A stretch of DNA of 64,000 nucleotides from Lachnospiraceae bacterium (lineage in GTDB: Bacteria; Bacillota; Clostridia; Lachnospirales; Lachnospiraceae), in NCBI GenBank assembly GCA_017483735.1, contig JAFUVF010000044.1:1-64000 (forward strand), given 5' to 3'. Of the stretch, positions 9,649 to 18,650 are shown in pieces (the stretch's first letter is position 1; the number at the start of each line of letters is the position of its first letter). The notes below the pieces were generated by a model. It saw only the letters and a list, made by a program, of their open reading frames with translations, was not told where the DNA came from and did not search any database. A program made the position numbers and the translations under genes.

Positions 9649-9677
9649 ATTATATATCTAACGGGTATCGCTGTCAA
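9649..9677 (-). promoter_or_regulatory. Consensus sigma-A promoter of purC
   Basis: On the - strand, TTGACA (9672-9677) and TATAAT (9649-9654) match the consensus perfectly with a 17-base spacer. The ~45-base leader holds only a small hairpin (CCTGC/GCAGG, 9615-9630), too little for a purine riboswitch. One copy of the GAAATTATGG element begins two bases upstream of the -35. Confidence 0.85.
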
Positions 9678-9678
9678 A

Positions 9679-9768
9679 GAAATTATGGAATACACGGATG
9701 TATAGCCATAATAGCCATAATTTCGAGGGAACAGCGAGCAATGGATTGAGAGCGCCGAGAAATTATGG
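9679..9768. promoter_or_regulatory. Three GAAATTATGG elements in the divergent purC / membrane-protein promoter region
   Basis: GAAATTATGG occurs at 9679-9688 and 9759-9768 in the + orientation and at 9715-9724 as CCATAATTTC. The first lies beside the purC -35; the last abuts the -10 of the + strand gene. The inverted copy is preceded by a 9-base tandem duplication AGCCATAAT (9704-9721), which adds a fourth half-site. Position and repetition suggest an operator acting on both genes. It does not match the Bacillus PurBox. Confidence 0.5.
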
Positions 9769-9774
9769 TATAAT
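9746..9774 (+). promoter_or_regulatory. Sigma-A promoter placed directly at the start codon of the 9782 gene
   Basis: TTGAGA (9746-9751), a 17-base spacer and TATAAT (9769-9774). The usual transcription start would fall at about 9780-9782, and the gene's ATG is at 9782, so the mRNA would have little or no leader. Confidence 0.65.
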
Positions 9775-9781
9775 CACAGTT

Positions 9782-11497
9782 ATGAAGAGGATTCTTTTGA
9801 AAAAGAAATATGCAGGCGCAGCAATTTCGTTTTTTTGTGCGCTTTTGATGGCTGCTGTTGTATATAAAAAATGCGGTATTTACTTTGAAACCAACGATGA
9901 CAGGTATATTGCCGGAATGCTCTCGGGAACTGTCTCGGGATACGCAAATCCGCATACATATGTATTGAGCCCGGCAATAGGCGCTATCATCTCAGCGTTG
10001 TATGCCATTACGGACAGTTTGCCATGGTATGGTCTTTTGCTCTGTCTGCTTCATATTTTTTCGTACGGGATAATCATCTTCAAGATATGCAATGCTGAGA
10101 AAAACAGACTGTTAGGACTTACAAAGGGGATTTTGGTCGTTGCGTCTTTGGCTCTTTCTGCATTATATACCATAGGGAAACTTGAATTTACCTCAACAGC
10201 CATAGTTCTTGCGGCAGTTGGGTATTTCTGCCTGATATATGACAAAGAGAAGGGCTTTAAATGGTTTGTTGTGTTTGAATTTTTGAGCATATTTACCAGA
10301 TTCGGAAGTATGCTTATGGTGCAGCCGTTGGGAATGGCGGCATATGCCGGAGTTGTGCTTACAGACCAAGAATCGGGGGTATTCTTTGCAAGGACACACA
10401 TAAGAAAATGCATATTCCGGGTTATCAAAGCTTTGATTGTCGTTTTGGGCGCTATAGCGCTATTGGGATTTACAAAGCTTATTTTCGGAGAAGCATCGGG
10501 AGAGTGGCTTGAATATTATCGGCATGATATCCCGAGAGGAAACATTTTTGACCAGTACTCAAGACCGTCATATGATGACATTAAGGATATTTTGGATAGA
10601 TACGGGGTATCAAGAAATCGCTACGAGGCATATTGCGAGTATTTGATAACGGAATATATGCCGGAGGGCCTGGAGGAGGAAATAGAAAAATTCGGCGCAT
10701 CGCTTCCTGAAAATGATATGTCGGATGCGCTTTATGACCATCTCAAAAATTTGAACCTGTTTAAATCCAAATGGGATTTGAATTTGCCGATGTTTGTCGT
10801 TATTGGAGCGCTTACAATATGGATTATCATTTCAAGACGGTATAAATGCCTGATTCCGCTGTTGTTTTCGCTGTGCGGATACTCAATTATATGGCTGTAT
10901 CTATTCTATATAGACAGAGTGCTTTTAAGAGTTACAGCCGGTGTATATGCGGCAGGACTTATGATTTTTATTTCGTTGTTTATTTATGACGTTACGGATA
11001 ATACTGATATATTAAAAAAAAGAATAATATGGGGAATATTTTTGATGATGTTATTGCTTGCGTCGTTTAGAACCGGCAGGCAGCAGTACCGCTATCTCAA
11101 ACAGGAGAATGAGGGGCAGGAGATATATATGCAGGGGCTGTACGAGCTTACGGATTACTGCGATTCCCATACCGAAAATAAATATTTGATAGATGGAAAT
11201 GCCGTGACATATTACCATGGAAGCGCATTTGAGACATACACATACGGAGTGCATAATTACCGTTTGAGCGGAGGCTGGTTTTCCTATATGCCCAGTGTGC
11301 AGAAGGGGCTTAGAGAATATTTTGAAGGAGTGAGGGAATTTTATTATATAATATATTCCGACGGGAATGAGGAGAACAGGGCTACAATGCGGTATCTTGA
11401 GGAATTGACCGGAGCGGAGCCCATAAAGGCGGATGTTATACCGCTTTCTCCCGGAGGGGAGTGCGCGGTGTACCGCTTTGAGGGGAACATATATTGA
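9782..11497 (+). CDS. Polytopic membrane protein, possible GT-C-like glycosyltransferase
   Basis: 571 residues with about ten membrane helices and a ~100-residue outside loop near the middle (HDIPRGNIFDQYSRPSYDD onward), plus a soluble C-terminal tail of ~120 residues. After the first helix comes an acidic FETNDDRY, in the position where GT-C enzymes keep their catalytic acidic residues. It resembles the DUF6056-type protein at 50044 in plan, but I see no firm family match. The frame extends up to 9698, but MKRILLKKK at 9782 gives a normal basic end before the first helix. There is no ribosome site; the -10 box lies 7 bases upstream. Role in glycan transfer is inferred from context only. Confidence 0.75.
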   Translation: MKRILLKKKYAGAAISFFCALLMAAVVYKKCGIYFETNDDRYIAGMLSGTVSGYANPHTYVLSPAIGAIISALYAITDSLPWYGLLLCLLHIFSYGIIIFKICNAEKNRLLGLTKGILVVASLALSALYTIGKLEFTSTAIVLAAVGYFCLIYDKEKGFKWFVVFEFLSIFTRFGSMLMVQPLGMAAYAGVVLTDQESGVFFARTHIRKCIFRVIKALIVVLGAIALLGFTKLIFGEASGEWLEYYRHDIPRGNIFDQYSRPSYDDIKDILDRYGVSRNRYEAYCEYLITEYMPEGLEEEIEKFGASLPENDMSDALYDHLKNLNLFKSKWDLNLPMFVVIGALTIWIIISRRYKCLIPLLFSLCGYSIIWLYLFYIDRVLLRVTAGVYAAGLMIFISLFIYDVTDNTDILKKRIIWGIFLMMLLLASFRTGRQQYRYLKQENEGQEIYMQGLYELTDYCDSHTENKYLIDGNAVTYYHGSAFETYTYGVHNYRLSGGWFSYMPSVQKGLREYFEGVREFYYIIYSDGNEENRATMRYLEELTGAEPIKADVIPLSPGGECAVYRFEGNIY

Positions 11498-11659
11498 AAA
11501 TCATATTTTGAAGCCTGCGGAACAGGATAAATAATCTGTATTTTTGATATAAAAACAGTAAAAGAATTATTCGCATACTGATTATTTGCGATTTATTATA
11601 ATTGCAGATATTGAAGCAGATGTATAAATGACATCAAGCAGTAGCGATAGGAGGTAGGA

Positions 11660-14074
11660 ATGAAAGAAATAGAGATCAGATTTCCAAAGCTGTATAGATA
11701 TGACAGAGAAAGAGAACATGTAAATGTTGCAATCCCCTTTGCAAAGGGAGAGCTTAAGGAGGCGGAGACGCTGCATATCTATGAGAACGGCGTGCAAGGT
11801 CCGGTGCAGAGTAAGGTTACATCTCTTTATGAGGACGGTAGCATAAGATATATCTTTGCAAGATTTTTGGCAAATCTTCCAGCAAATGGGAAGCATAGTC
11901 TGACAGCCCGTATTGAAAGCGGGGAGCCGGACAATAAAAATCTAAAGCCTCTGTCAGTATCGAAAAACGGTGCGCAGATAACCGTATCCGGGGGGCTTAC
12001 CTTCGCAGTCTCAGATGATTCCGAGTATCTCTTTGATTATCTTTTCGACGGAAGGAAGCGCTATGACAGAGAACAGTTTGTGGGTCCTGCGCTTACAGAC
12101 GGAAACGGCAGTAAATACGGTGTATATCTCGGAAAATGGAATATAGTGGAGAGCGGTCCTCTGGTTAGTGTCCTGAGAGTCAAGGGCTTCTGTAAAAAGG
12201 AAGTATCGGAAGGAGCGCCGACATTTGAACTTAAGCTTACAGCCTACGCGGAGAAGCCATGGGTGGAGATATCATACAGGATCATAAATTCAACGGATGA
12301 AAGGCTTCATATCAAGTCCTTGGTATTCGGACTTCTTGCGGATCAAGGAAAAAAATTCAATCCTGTCTTTGAGTATTCTCCCTCGGATGAAAAGGGAGAC
12401 TCCGTGGGTGAGGGCAATGCCAACAGGAATGCGGAAAGTCAGGATGCGCTTTCGGTGCTTAAGAGAGGTGGAGTTGTCGAAACGACAGGGATCAAGGAGC
12501 TTGGAGAAATAGAAAAGGCGGTGGAAAGCACGGTGGGCAGAGCATTCATACGAACCTGCGCAGGCAATTCCAACTATAAGACCAATTTCTCCATAGCGGC
12601 AGGAGGAAAGAGGGTCAGCCGTGTAATAGATGCAAAGCATCTTGTGGGAGAAGCCAACGAGCACTATGCAGAGGTGTTTTACGGAACCTTTTTTGCGGAC
12701 AGAACCGATGCGGCGGACGGAGTGTGCGCCACCATATTTCAGGCTCAGCAGAACTATCCCAAGGCGGTATCCGCAGATGAGAGCGGAATATATGTAATGC
12801 TGGTGCCGGAGGGTGTGGATTCTGTGGTAATGGAGAGTGGTATGAGCAGGGAACAGAGATTTCTCCTTCATTTCCACGATCCGAAGGAAAGCCTCACAGA
12901 GATTGACAACAGAAGCCTTATTTATCAGATGCCGGACAAGCCGAGCATATCTTCGGATGTGTTCAGGGCAGCGGGTGTAATGCCGGATATATTTGTGGAC
13001 AGGGACAGGATAAACAATGAGGTGGAGATTGCGCTCATTTCCCGGGCAGACGGTCACGGAAGAGCTTATGGAATGCTAAATTTCGGCGATGCGCCGGATA
13101 TGGGCTATACAAAGCAGGGAAGAGGCAAGGGTAAGCTGGTATGGGCGAATAATGAGTACGACTATCCTCACAGCTGCGCCCTTATATATGCAAGAACCGG
13201 AGTGAGACGTTTTCAGGATTATCTCATAGCCTCCGCAAGCCATTGGATGGATGTTGATGTATGCCATTATTCTAAAAATCCGCTCAATATAGGCGGACAG
13301 TGGGAGCATACGAGAAATCATGTGGTGGATTCGACTATGGTCTGCTCCCATGAATGGGTTGAAGGGCTTTTTGATTACTATCATTTTACCGGGGATGAGA
13401 GAGCATTGGAAACTGCCATAGGCATAGGGGAAAATGTGCTTAGGCTGCTTGAAACACCTATGTATCAGACAAGCGGCGAAAGCAACGCCAGAGAGACAGG
13501 ATGGGCGCTTAGAACACTGACGGCGCTATATGTGGAAACCCATGACAAGAGATGGCTTGCAAAATGCGACTGGATATTGGGACATTTCAAGGAGTGGGTG
13601 GAGGAATACGGCGAATGGATAGCGCCCTATACCGACAATACCCTGATAAGAGTGGGCTTTATGATATCTGTTGCGGTGGGAAGCATTATCAGATATTACA
13701 GGGTTTTTCCTGATGCGGAGATAAAGAAGCTTCTTCTGTCCGCCATAGATGACCTTGTGGACAACTGCCTTATGGACAACGGGCTTTTCTACTACAAGGA
13801 GCTTCCGAGCCTCGACAGACTTGGAAACAATACGCTTCTTTTGGAGGCTATGGCTGTGGGATACGAGCTTACGAAGGATGCGAAGTATTTAAGATACGGA
13901 CTTCCGACCTTCAAGCGCGCCCTTGGGGAGGCACAGTCCGGAGGAGGAGTTTCGGACAAGAGGATTGTGGAGGATGCGGTAATCTTAAACGGAGGAAGTC
14001 CGAAAAACTTCGGCCAAAGCTTCATACCTCTGTCCGTATTTTACAAGGCTGCCGCTGACAACGGACTCTTGTAA
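11660..14074 (+). CDS. YetA/PcRGLX-like (exo-rhamnogalacturonan lyase family) protein
   Basis: 804 residues, no signal peptide, so probably cytoplasmic. The N-terminal ~400 residues are beta-rich and match the RIFT-barrel part of the PcRGLX/YetA family (IPFAKGELKEAETLHIYENG, then FARFLANLPANGKHSL). The C-terminal half is an alpha/alpha toroid (NIGGQWEHTRNHVVDSTMVC, SHEWVEGLFDYYHFTGD, ARETGWALRTLTALY). The family includes exo-acting lyases on rhamnogalacturonan. The start at 11660 follows GGAGGTAGG. The 162-base gap upstream has a TATAAT near 11598 with no good -35. Finding a degradative fold inside an assembly cluster is odd; it could trim or recycle the glycan. The substrate is unknown. Confidence 0.65.
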   Translation: MKEIEIRFPKLYRYDREREHVNVAIPFAKGELKEAETLHIYENGVQGPVQSKVTSLYEDGSIRYIFARFLANLPANGKHSLTARIESGEPDNKNLKPLSVSKNGAQITVSGGLTFAVSDDSEYLFDYLFDGRKRYDREQFVGPALTDGNGSKYGVYLGKWNIVESGPLVSVLRVKGFCKKEVSEGAPTFELKLTAYAEKPWVEISYRIINSTDERLHIKSLVFGLLADQGKKFNPVFEYSPSDEKGDSVGEGNANRNAESQDALSVLKRGGVVETTGIKELGEIEKAVESTVGRAFIRTCAGNSNYKTNFSIAAGGKRVSRVIDAKHLVGEANEHYAEVFYGTFFADRTDAADGVCATIFQAQQNYPKAVSADESGIYVMLVPEGVDSVVMESGMSREQRFLLHFHDPKESLTEIDNRSLIYQMPDKPSISSDVFRAAGVMPDIFVDRDRINNEVEIALISRADGHGRAYGMLNFGDAPDMGYTKQGRGKGKLVWANNEYDYPHSCALIYARTGVRRFQDYLIASASHWMDVDVCHYSKNPLNIGGQWEHTRNHVVDSTMVCSHEWVEGLFDYYHFTGDERALETAIGIGENVLRLLETPMYQTSGESNARETGWALRTLTALYVETHDKRWLAKCDWILGHFKEWVEEYGEWIAPYTDNTLIRVGFMISVAVGSIIRYYRVFPDAEIKKLLLSAIDDLVDNCLMDNGLFYYKELPSLDRLGNNTLLLEAMAVGYELTKDAKYLRYGLPTFKRALGEAQSGGGVSDKRIVEDAVILNGGSPKNFGQSFIPLSVFYKAAADNGLL

Positions 14075-14085
14075 TAATCAGCAAA

Positions 14086-15738
14086 ATGCCGTATGATATA
14101 AGGGTGCGTACATTCAGAGAAGGTTTAAAAAAGCTCATATACAGCAAGCCATATGTGCTCATACTCTTGTTGACGGCATTGTGCGGTTACGGTTTCAGGA
14201 TTGTTTGGCCTGTCATCGGAATTGATGATACTCTGTATGATGATTATTTTAACGGGGGATTAGCTCCTTATATGGGAAGATGGGTGCTTTTCCTTCTGGG
14301 ACGGGTGCTTAAATTTACGGATTTTGCGCCCTTTGCCACGGAATTTATATCCGTCATTGTTTTTATGGCGGCAGTTACGGTGTTTGCCGTGCTTTTCTTA
14401 AGGATTTTTTGGGAGGATATACCCTTTTTCGGATATATCCTCTTTTCGTGTATTTTTCTTTCTTCCCCCATTCACAGCGAGGTTTTTTCGTATTTTCTCC
14501 ACAACGGAACTGCCCTGGGATACCTCCTTACAGGGATTTCCCTGAATCTTTTGATGGATTCCTATGTGCATATGGAAACAAATACGAAACCGGCGCCATA
14601 TGGGAGATTGATACGTATAGCCTTTCTTGTCACATTATCCACAGGTCTTTATGAATCCTTTATGATAGTCTGGATATTGGGGGTATTTCTTTCAGCATTT
14701 TCATTGAAGCTCTATGGAAGGCGCAGCTTTAGATTTGTATTTTGCGGAGGTCTTACCGCAGCGGCATCCGTAATTTTTAGAAGCCTCTGCATAAGGCTTG
14801 TGCTCATATTGTTTAATATTACCACGGACAAGGAGACGGCAAGGCTTCGCAGTATGAAGGAGCTTGCGGGGTGGCTGGCCTCGAAGGATGCCCTTTCCGA
14901 TTTTGTGATGGCGCTTAAGCGGGCTTATGTAATGTACTTTGCGTTTATGTATGCATATCTTCCGGTGGCAGTATTTGTGTTTGCAGCTTTTATACTGTTT
15001 TTTGTGAGCATTGTTTTCCTTGTCAAAAAAAAGAATGTGTGGGTATTGCTGCTTTTCATTATTTCATCGCTATCCTGCTTTCTTTTGATTCCCATAGAGG
15101 GGAAGGTTACGCTTTACCGCTCTGCGCAGTTTCTTCCGCTGTACTGCGGATTCGGAGCGCTGATGCTCTTTTACTGCATAAGCAAAATAAAGATCGCCAG
15201 AATTATTTCTGCGACAGCGGCTGCGATACTATTGTTCAATCAATGCATGATGCTGAACAGATATTTTTATATCGAATATATGAAATATGAAGAGGCAATT
15301 AATGTCATAGAGCGAATAGACTATGAACTGAAATCAAGCTTTGATATTTCCAAGCCGGTTGTATTTACGGGGCTTTATGAGGTGCCGGAGAGCCTTATAT
15401 CGGATGCTTATGTAGAGATAGGTTCAAAAACCTTTTACAGGATAAAGCGCCTTACGGATATCATTGACCCGACGCTGCTTGAAAAGTTTTATAAAAAGAA
15501 CGGCGTGGAGGTTGCCCAGCACCCTGCTTTGTCCGTCATAGAGTGGGGGAGATATGCCTTCGGAGACTCAACGGAGCTCATTAAATTTTTTCGTATGCAC
15601 GGTATGGAGATAAATTATATAAAGGGCATTGATTATGAAACTATGTATGGCATAGAGATGGATACGGCAGATATGCCCCGCTTCCCGCAAGAGGGCTCCG
15701 TCAGGGACTTCGGGGATTATATAGTGGTGCATTTTTGA
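14086..15738 (+). CDS. GtrII-like (Glucos_trans_II) membrane glycosyltransferase
   Basis: 550 residues with about ten membrane helices. After helix 1 come GIDDTLYDDYFNGG and GRWVLFLLG, the Asp-Asp and Gly-Arg-Trp pattern of the Glucos_trans_II family. Those enzymes take sugar from undecaprenyl-phosphate-glucose and add it to O-antigen outside the membrane. A soluble C-terminal part of ~130 residues follows (residues ~420-550). It starts 11 bases after the previous stop without a visible ribosome site, so re-initiation is likely. A paralogous gene lies at 31660. Confidence 0.7.
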   Translation: MPYDIRVRTFREGLKKLIYSKPYVLILLLTALCGYGFRIVWPVIGIDDTLYDDYFNGGLAPYMGRWVLFLLGRVLKFTDFAPFATEFISVIVFMAAVTVFAVLFLRIFWEDIPFFGYILFSCIFLSSPIHSEVFSYFLHNGTALGYLLTGISLNLLMDSYVHMETNTKPAPYGRLIRIAFLVTLSTGLYESFMIVWILGVFLSAFSLKLYGRRSFRFVFCGGLTAAASVIFRSLCIRLVLILFNITTDKETARLRSMKELAGWLASKDALSDFVMALKRAYVMYFAFMYAYLPVAVFVFAAFILFFVSIVFLVKKKNVWVLLLFIISSLSCFLLIPIEGKVTLYRSAQFLPLYCGFGALMLFYCISKIKIARIISATAAAILLFNQCMMLNRYFYIEYMKYEEAINVIERIDYELKSSFDISKPVVFTGLYEVPESLISDAYVEIGSKTFYRIKRLTDIIDPTLLEKFYKKNGVEVAQHPALSVIEWGRYAFGDSTELIKFFRMHGMEINYIKGIDYETMYGIEMDTADMPRFPQEGSVRDFGDYIVVHF

Positions 15739-15763
15739 ATATAATGTGTTAAAATAAATTGTT

Positions 15764-16888
15764 ATGGAAAACAATAGAATTTATGTTTGTCACACATTTT
15801 ATCATGTATATATAACATTCCTTAAGGAATTCAAGCTAAGAAGCGAGAGAAAAGAGGCTGGGATTCCTATAGGGGATGCGAGTGTTATGCTCTCAAAGCT
15901 CTCCATTGATTTCGGCTCTCTTAGGGAGAGGCTGGAGGCTTTAGGGTTTTTTAAGGATGTCATTGAGTTTGACGAAAAGCGGGACGATTTTTTTCCGGAA
16001 CTCAAAAAATGGAGGGATGGAAGAGGAAATCTTGTGGGCAATCTCATTTACCGCATGATATTTACTTCAAAGTATGCCAAGGCGGAGGAAAAATATGTGC
16101 CGGTGGATATGAAGCAATATGACGGCATTTATGTATTCTGCGATTCGGATCCGATAGGATATTATCTGAACAAGCATCGTATAAAGTATCATGCCATAGA
16201 GGACGGCTTGAATGTCCTTAGAAATTTCGATGCCGCAAGATACGACAACAGAGGGCATTTCAAGCTTAAGGCATTTATGTCGGAGAGGCTTAATCTCATA
16301 TTTGTACAGAATGGCTACGGCAAGTACTGTATAGATATGGAGGTCAATGACAAATCCCTAATACAGTATCAATACAGAAAATATAAGAGCGAATCGAGAA
16401 CTGCGCTTGCAGACAGGCTTACTTCTGATGAAAAGGAGCTTCTTTTGAAGGCCTTTGTGACGGATTGGGATGAGCTTCGGCTAAAGGTGGATGAGGCAAA
16501 CCAAAAGGGCGATGCGATTCTCATACTTACGGATCCTATCTGCGCCCTTGATGTGAGGGAGAGAATCTTTCGGGATATTGTCGACGAGTACAAGGTTCAG
16601 GGAAGTATATTCATAAAGCCGCATCCGAGAGATATTCTGGATTACAGAAAATTATTCCCTGAATATCCTATAATCGAGTCGGGTATGCCGATGGAGATTT
16701 TCAATTATTTTCCCGGGCTTCATTTCAGGACGGCCGTGACCGTGCTCACAGAGATGAAGGCGATAAAATTTGCCGACAATATAGTGAGAAAGGGAGAGGA
16801 TTTTATGGATATATACGAGGATCCGGCGGTACACAGGCAGAATGAATCTATTGGAATAGGACGCCCAAGACCTGACGACAAGGAATAG
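15764..16888 (+). CDS. GT52/polysialyltransferase-like glycosyltransferase (candidate nonulosonyl transferase)
   Basis: 374 residues, soluble, GT-B-like. Two marks of bacterial sialyltransferases can be seen: an acidic-acidic-Gly motif, EDG, at residues 146-148 (HAIEDGLNVL) and a His-Pro motif at 287-288 (IFIKPHPRD). TAVTVLTE lies where the Ser/Thr motif would fall. The CMP-nonulosonate genes at 25.6-30.8 kb would provide a donor, so transfer of a pseudaminic-type acid is a reasonable inference. No ribosome site precedes ATG 15764; a TAAAAT box lies 8 bases upstream, so a very short leader is possible. A sialic-acid or other donor cannot be excluded. Confidence 0.65.
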   Translation: MENNRIYVCHTFYHVYITFLKEFKLRSERKEAGIPIGDASVMLSKLSIDFGSLRERLEALGFFKDVIEFDEKRDDFFPELKKWRDGRGNLVGNLIYRMIFTSKYAKAEEKYVPVDMKQYDGIYVFCDSDPIGYYLNKHRIKYHAIEDGLNVLRNFDAARYDNRGHFKLKAFMSERLNLIFVQNGYGKYCIDMEVNDKSLIQYQYRKYKSESRTALADRLTSDEKELLLKAFVTDWDELRLKVDEANQKGDAILILTDPICALDVRERIFRDIVDEYKVQGSIFIKPHPRDILDYRKLFPEYPIIESGMPMEIFNYFPGLHFRTAVTVLTEMKAIKFADNIVRKGEDFMDIYEDPAVHRQNESIGIGRPRPDDKE

Positions 16889-16898
16889 AGCATATTTT

Positions 16899-18650
16899 AT
16901 GAAGCAGATATTGGAAAAACTGAAGAAATTATTGGACAGGAAACAGAAGACCCAGATGGCGGGGCTTATGGTACTCATGGTCATCGGAGCCTTTTTGCAG
17001 ACTGCGGGAGTAGGTCTTTTGGTCGAGGTCGTAAATGTGGTCATAGACCCGGATGCGGTAAGAAATTCGAAAACGGCGGAATGGTTCTATGAGTTTCTGG
17101 GAAGCAGGGATTACCGCAGCTTTTCCATAACCGTAATGGTGCTTTTGATATTGATATTTGTCATCAAAAATATATTTTTGTTTGTCCAGCAGAAGCTGAC
17201 CTTTTCCTTTGTGTACAGCAACCAGTTCAGAACCTCCGAGAGGATGATGCGCAACTATTTAAGGCGGGATTACGAATTCTATCTGAATGCCGACACCGCA
17301 GTAGTACAGCGCAGCATTACATCGGATGTGAATAATATGTATGCCTTGATCCTTGCGATTTTGCAGATGCTTTCAGACGGCGTGGTATCGCTTTTCATTG
17401 TGAGCTACTGCCTCATAACAAACGGAACTATGACTGTGATAATGGCTGTGGTAATGATAATTCTGATGTTTATGATCAAGCGTGTGCTAAAGCCCATAAT
17501 GTACAAGGCGGGCAAGGACAATCAGGATTATTACAGCGGTCTCTTCAAATGGATATCCCAGACGGTGCAGGGCATAAAGGAAGTGAAGATAGCAGGCAAG
17601 GAGCAGTATTTTGTGGATGAATACAAAAAGACCGGGAGGGGCTATGTGGATGCGGTGCAGAAATACAGTCTGTACAATAATATTCCGAAGCTTTTGATAG
17701 AGACTGTATGTATTGCAACCATGGTGGGCTATATGATTTTCCTCGTTGCGACGGGAGTACCCACCGAGAATATGCTTAATGTTTTTTCGACCCTGGCGGC
17801 AGCTGCATTTATCCTGCTGCCCTGCGTCAACAGAATCAACAACCAGATAAATTCCATAGCCTATTTTGAGCCATTTTTTATGGGTGTAAGCGATAATCTT
17901 CAGGACGAGATAGATGCAAGGAATACGGATATGTCCTTTGCGGCGGAGGTTCCGAAGCTTGAAATAAAGAAGGAGATAAGCCTAAAGCACATAACCTATG
18001 CGTATCCAAATACGGAGAGGCTGATATTTGATGATGCGGAATTTAAGGTTCCGGTTGGCAAGTCCGTGGGTATTGTGGGGAGTACCGGAGCCGGAAAGAG
18101 CACTGTGGTGGATATACTTTTAGGACTTTTAAAGCTTAGAAGCGGGGAGGTGCTTGCAGACGGCAGGAATATATTTGACAGCTACAGGGCGTGGCTTAAA
18201 AATGTGGGATATATACCCCAGATGATATTTATGCTGGATGATAATATAAGGAGAAATGTCGCCTTCGGCGTTCCGGATAAGGAGATTTCGGAGGAGCGTA
18301 TCTGGGAGGTTTTGAAGGAAGCGCAGCTTGACGAGTTCGTTAGGGGGCTTCCGGAAGGGCTTGACACCGGCATAGGAGAGAGAGGAATAAGGCTTTCCGG
18401 CGGACAGAGGCAGCGTATCAGTATCGCAAGAGCTCTGTATGACGACCCGGAGGTGCTCATACTGGATGAGGCAACCTCCGCTCTCGACAACGATACGGAG
18501 GCGGCAATCATGGAGGCGATAAACCGCCTGCACGGGAAAAAGACCCTCATAATAATCGCACACAGGCTCCAGACTATCGAAAAGTGCGATATTGTCTATC
18601 GGGTTGAGGACGGAAAGATGAAGATAGAACGTGGAAGCGAAATCCTATGA
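16899..18650 (+). CDS. PglK-like ABC exporter/flippase of lipid-linked oligosaccharides
   Basis: 583 residues with a fused membrane domain (six helices, residues ~20-310) and nucleotide-binding domain (~350-580). Walker A is GSTGAGKST, the signature LSGGQRQRISIARAL, Walker B VLILDEATSALD and the H-loop IIAHRL. The general plan, the YIPQMIFMLDDNIRRNVAFG segment and the short C-terminus resemble Campylobacter PglK, which flips undecaprenyl-linked heptasaccharide, more than drug exporters. It overlaps the following GT2 gene by ATGA. A lipid or peptide exporter is the alternative. Confidence 0.75.
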   Translation: MKQILEKLKKLLDRKQKTQMAGLMVLMVIGAFLQTAGVGLLVEVVNVVIDPDAVRNSKTAEWFYEFLGSRDYRSFSITVMVLLILIFVIKNIFLFVQQKLTFSFVYSNQFRTSERMMRNYLRRDYEFYLNADTAVVQRSITSDVNNMYALILAILQMLSDGVVSLFIVSYCLITNGTMTVIMAVVMIILMFMIKRVLKPIMYKAGKDNQDYYSGLFKWISQTVQGIKEVKIAGKEQYFVDEYKKTGRGYVDAVQKYSLYNNIPKLLIETVCIATMVGYMIFLVATGVPTENMLNVFSTLAAAAFILLPCVNRINNQINSIAYFEPFFMGVSDNLQDEIDARNTDMSFAAEVPKLEIKKEISLKHITYAYPNTERLIFDDAEFKVPVGKSVGIVGSTGAGKSTVVDILLGLLKLRSGEVLADGRNIFDSYRAWLKNVGYIPQMIFMLDDNIRRNVAFGVPDKEISEERIWEVLKEAQLDEFVRGLPEGLDTGIGERGIRLSGGQRQRISIARALYDDPEVLILDEATSALDNDTEAAIMEAINRLHGKKTLIIIAHRLQTIEKCDIVYRVEDGKMKIERGSEIL

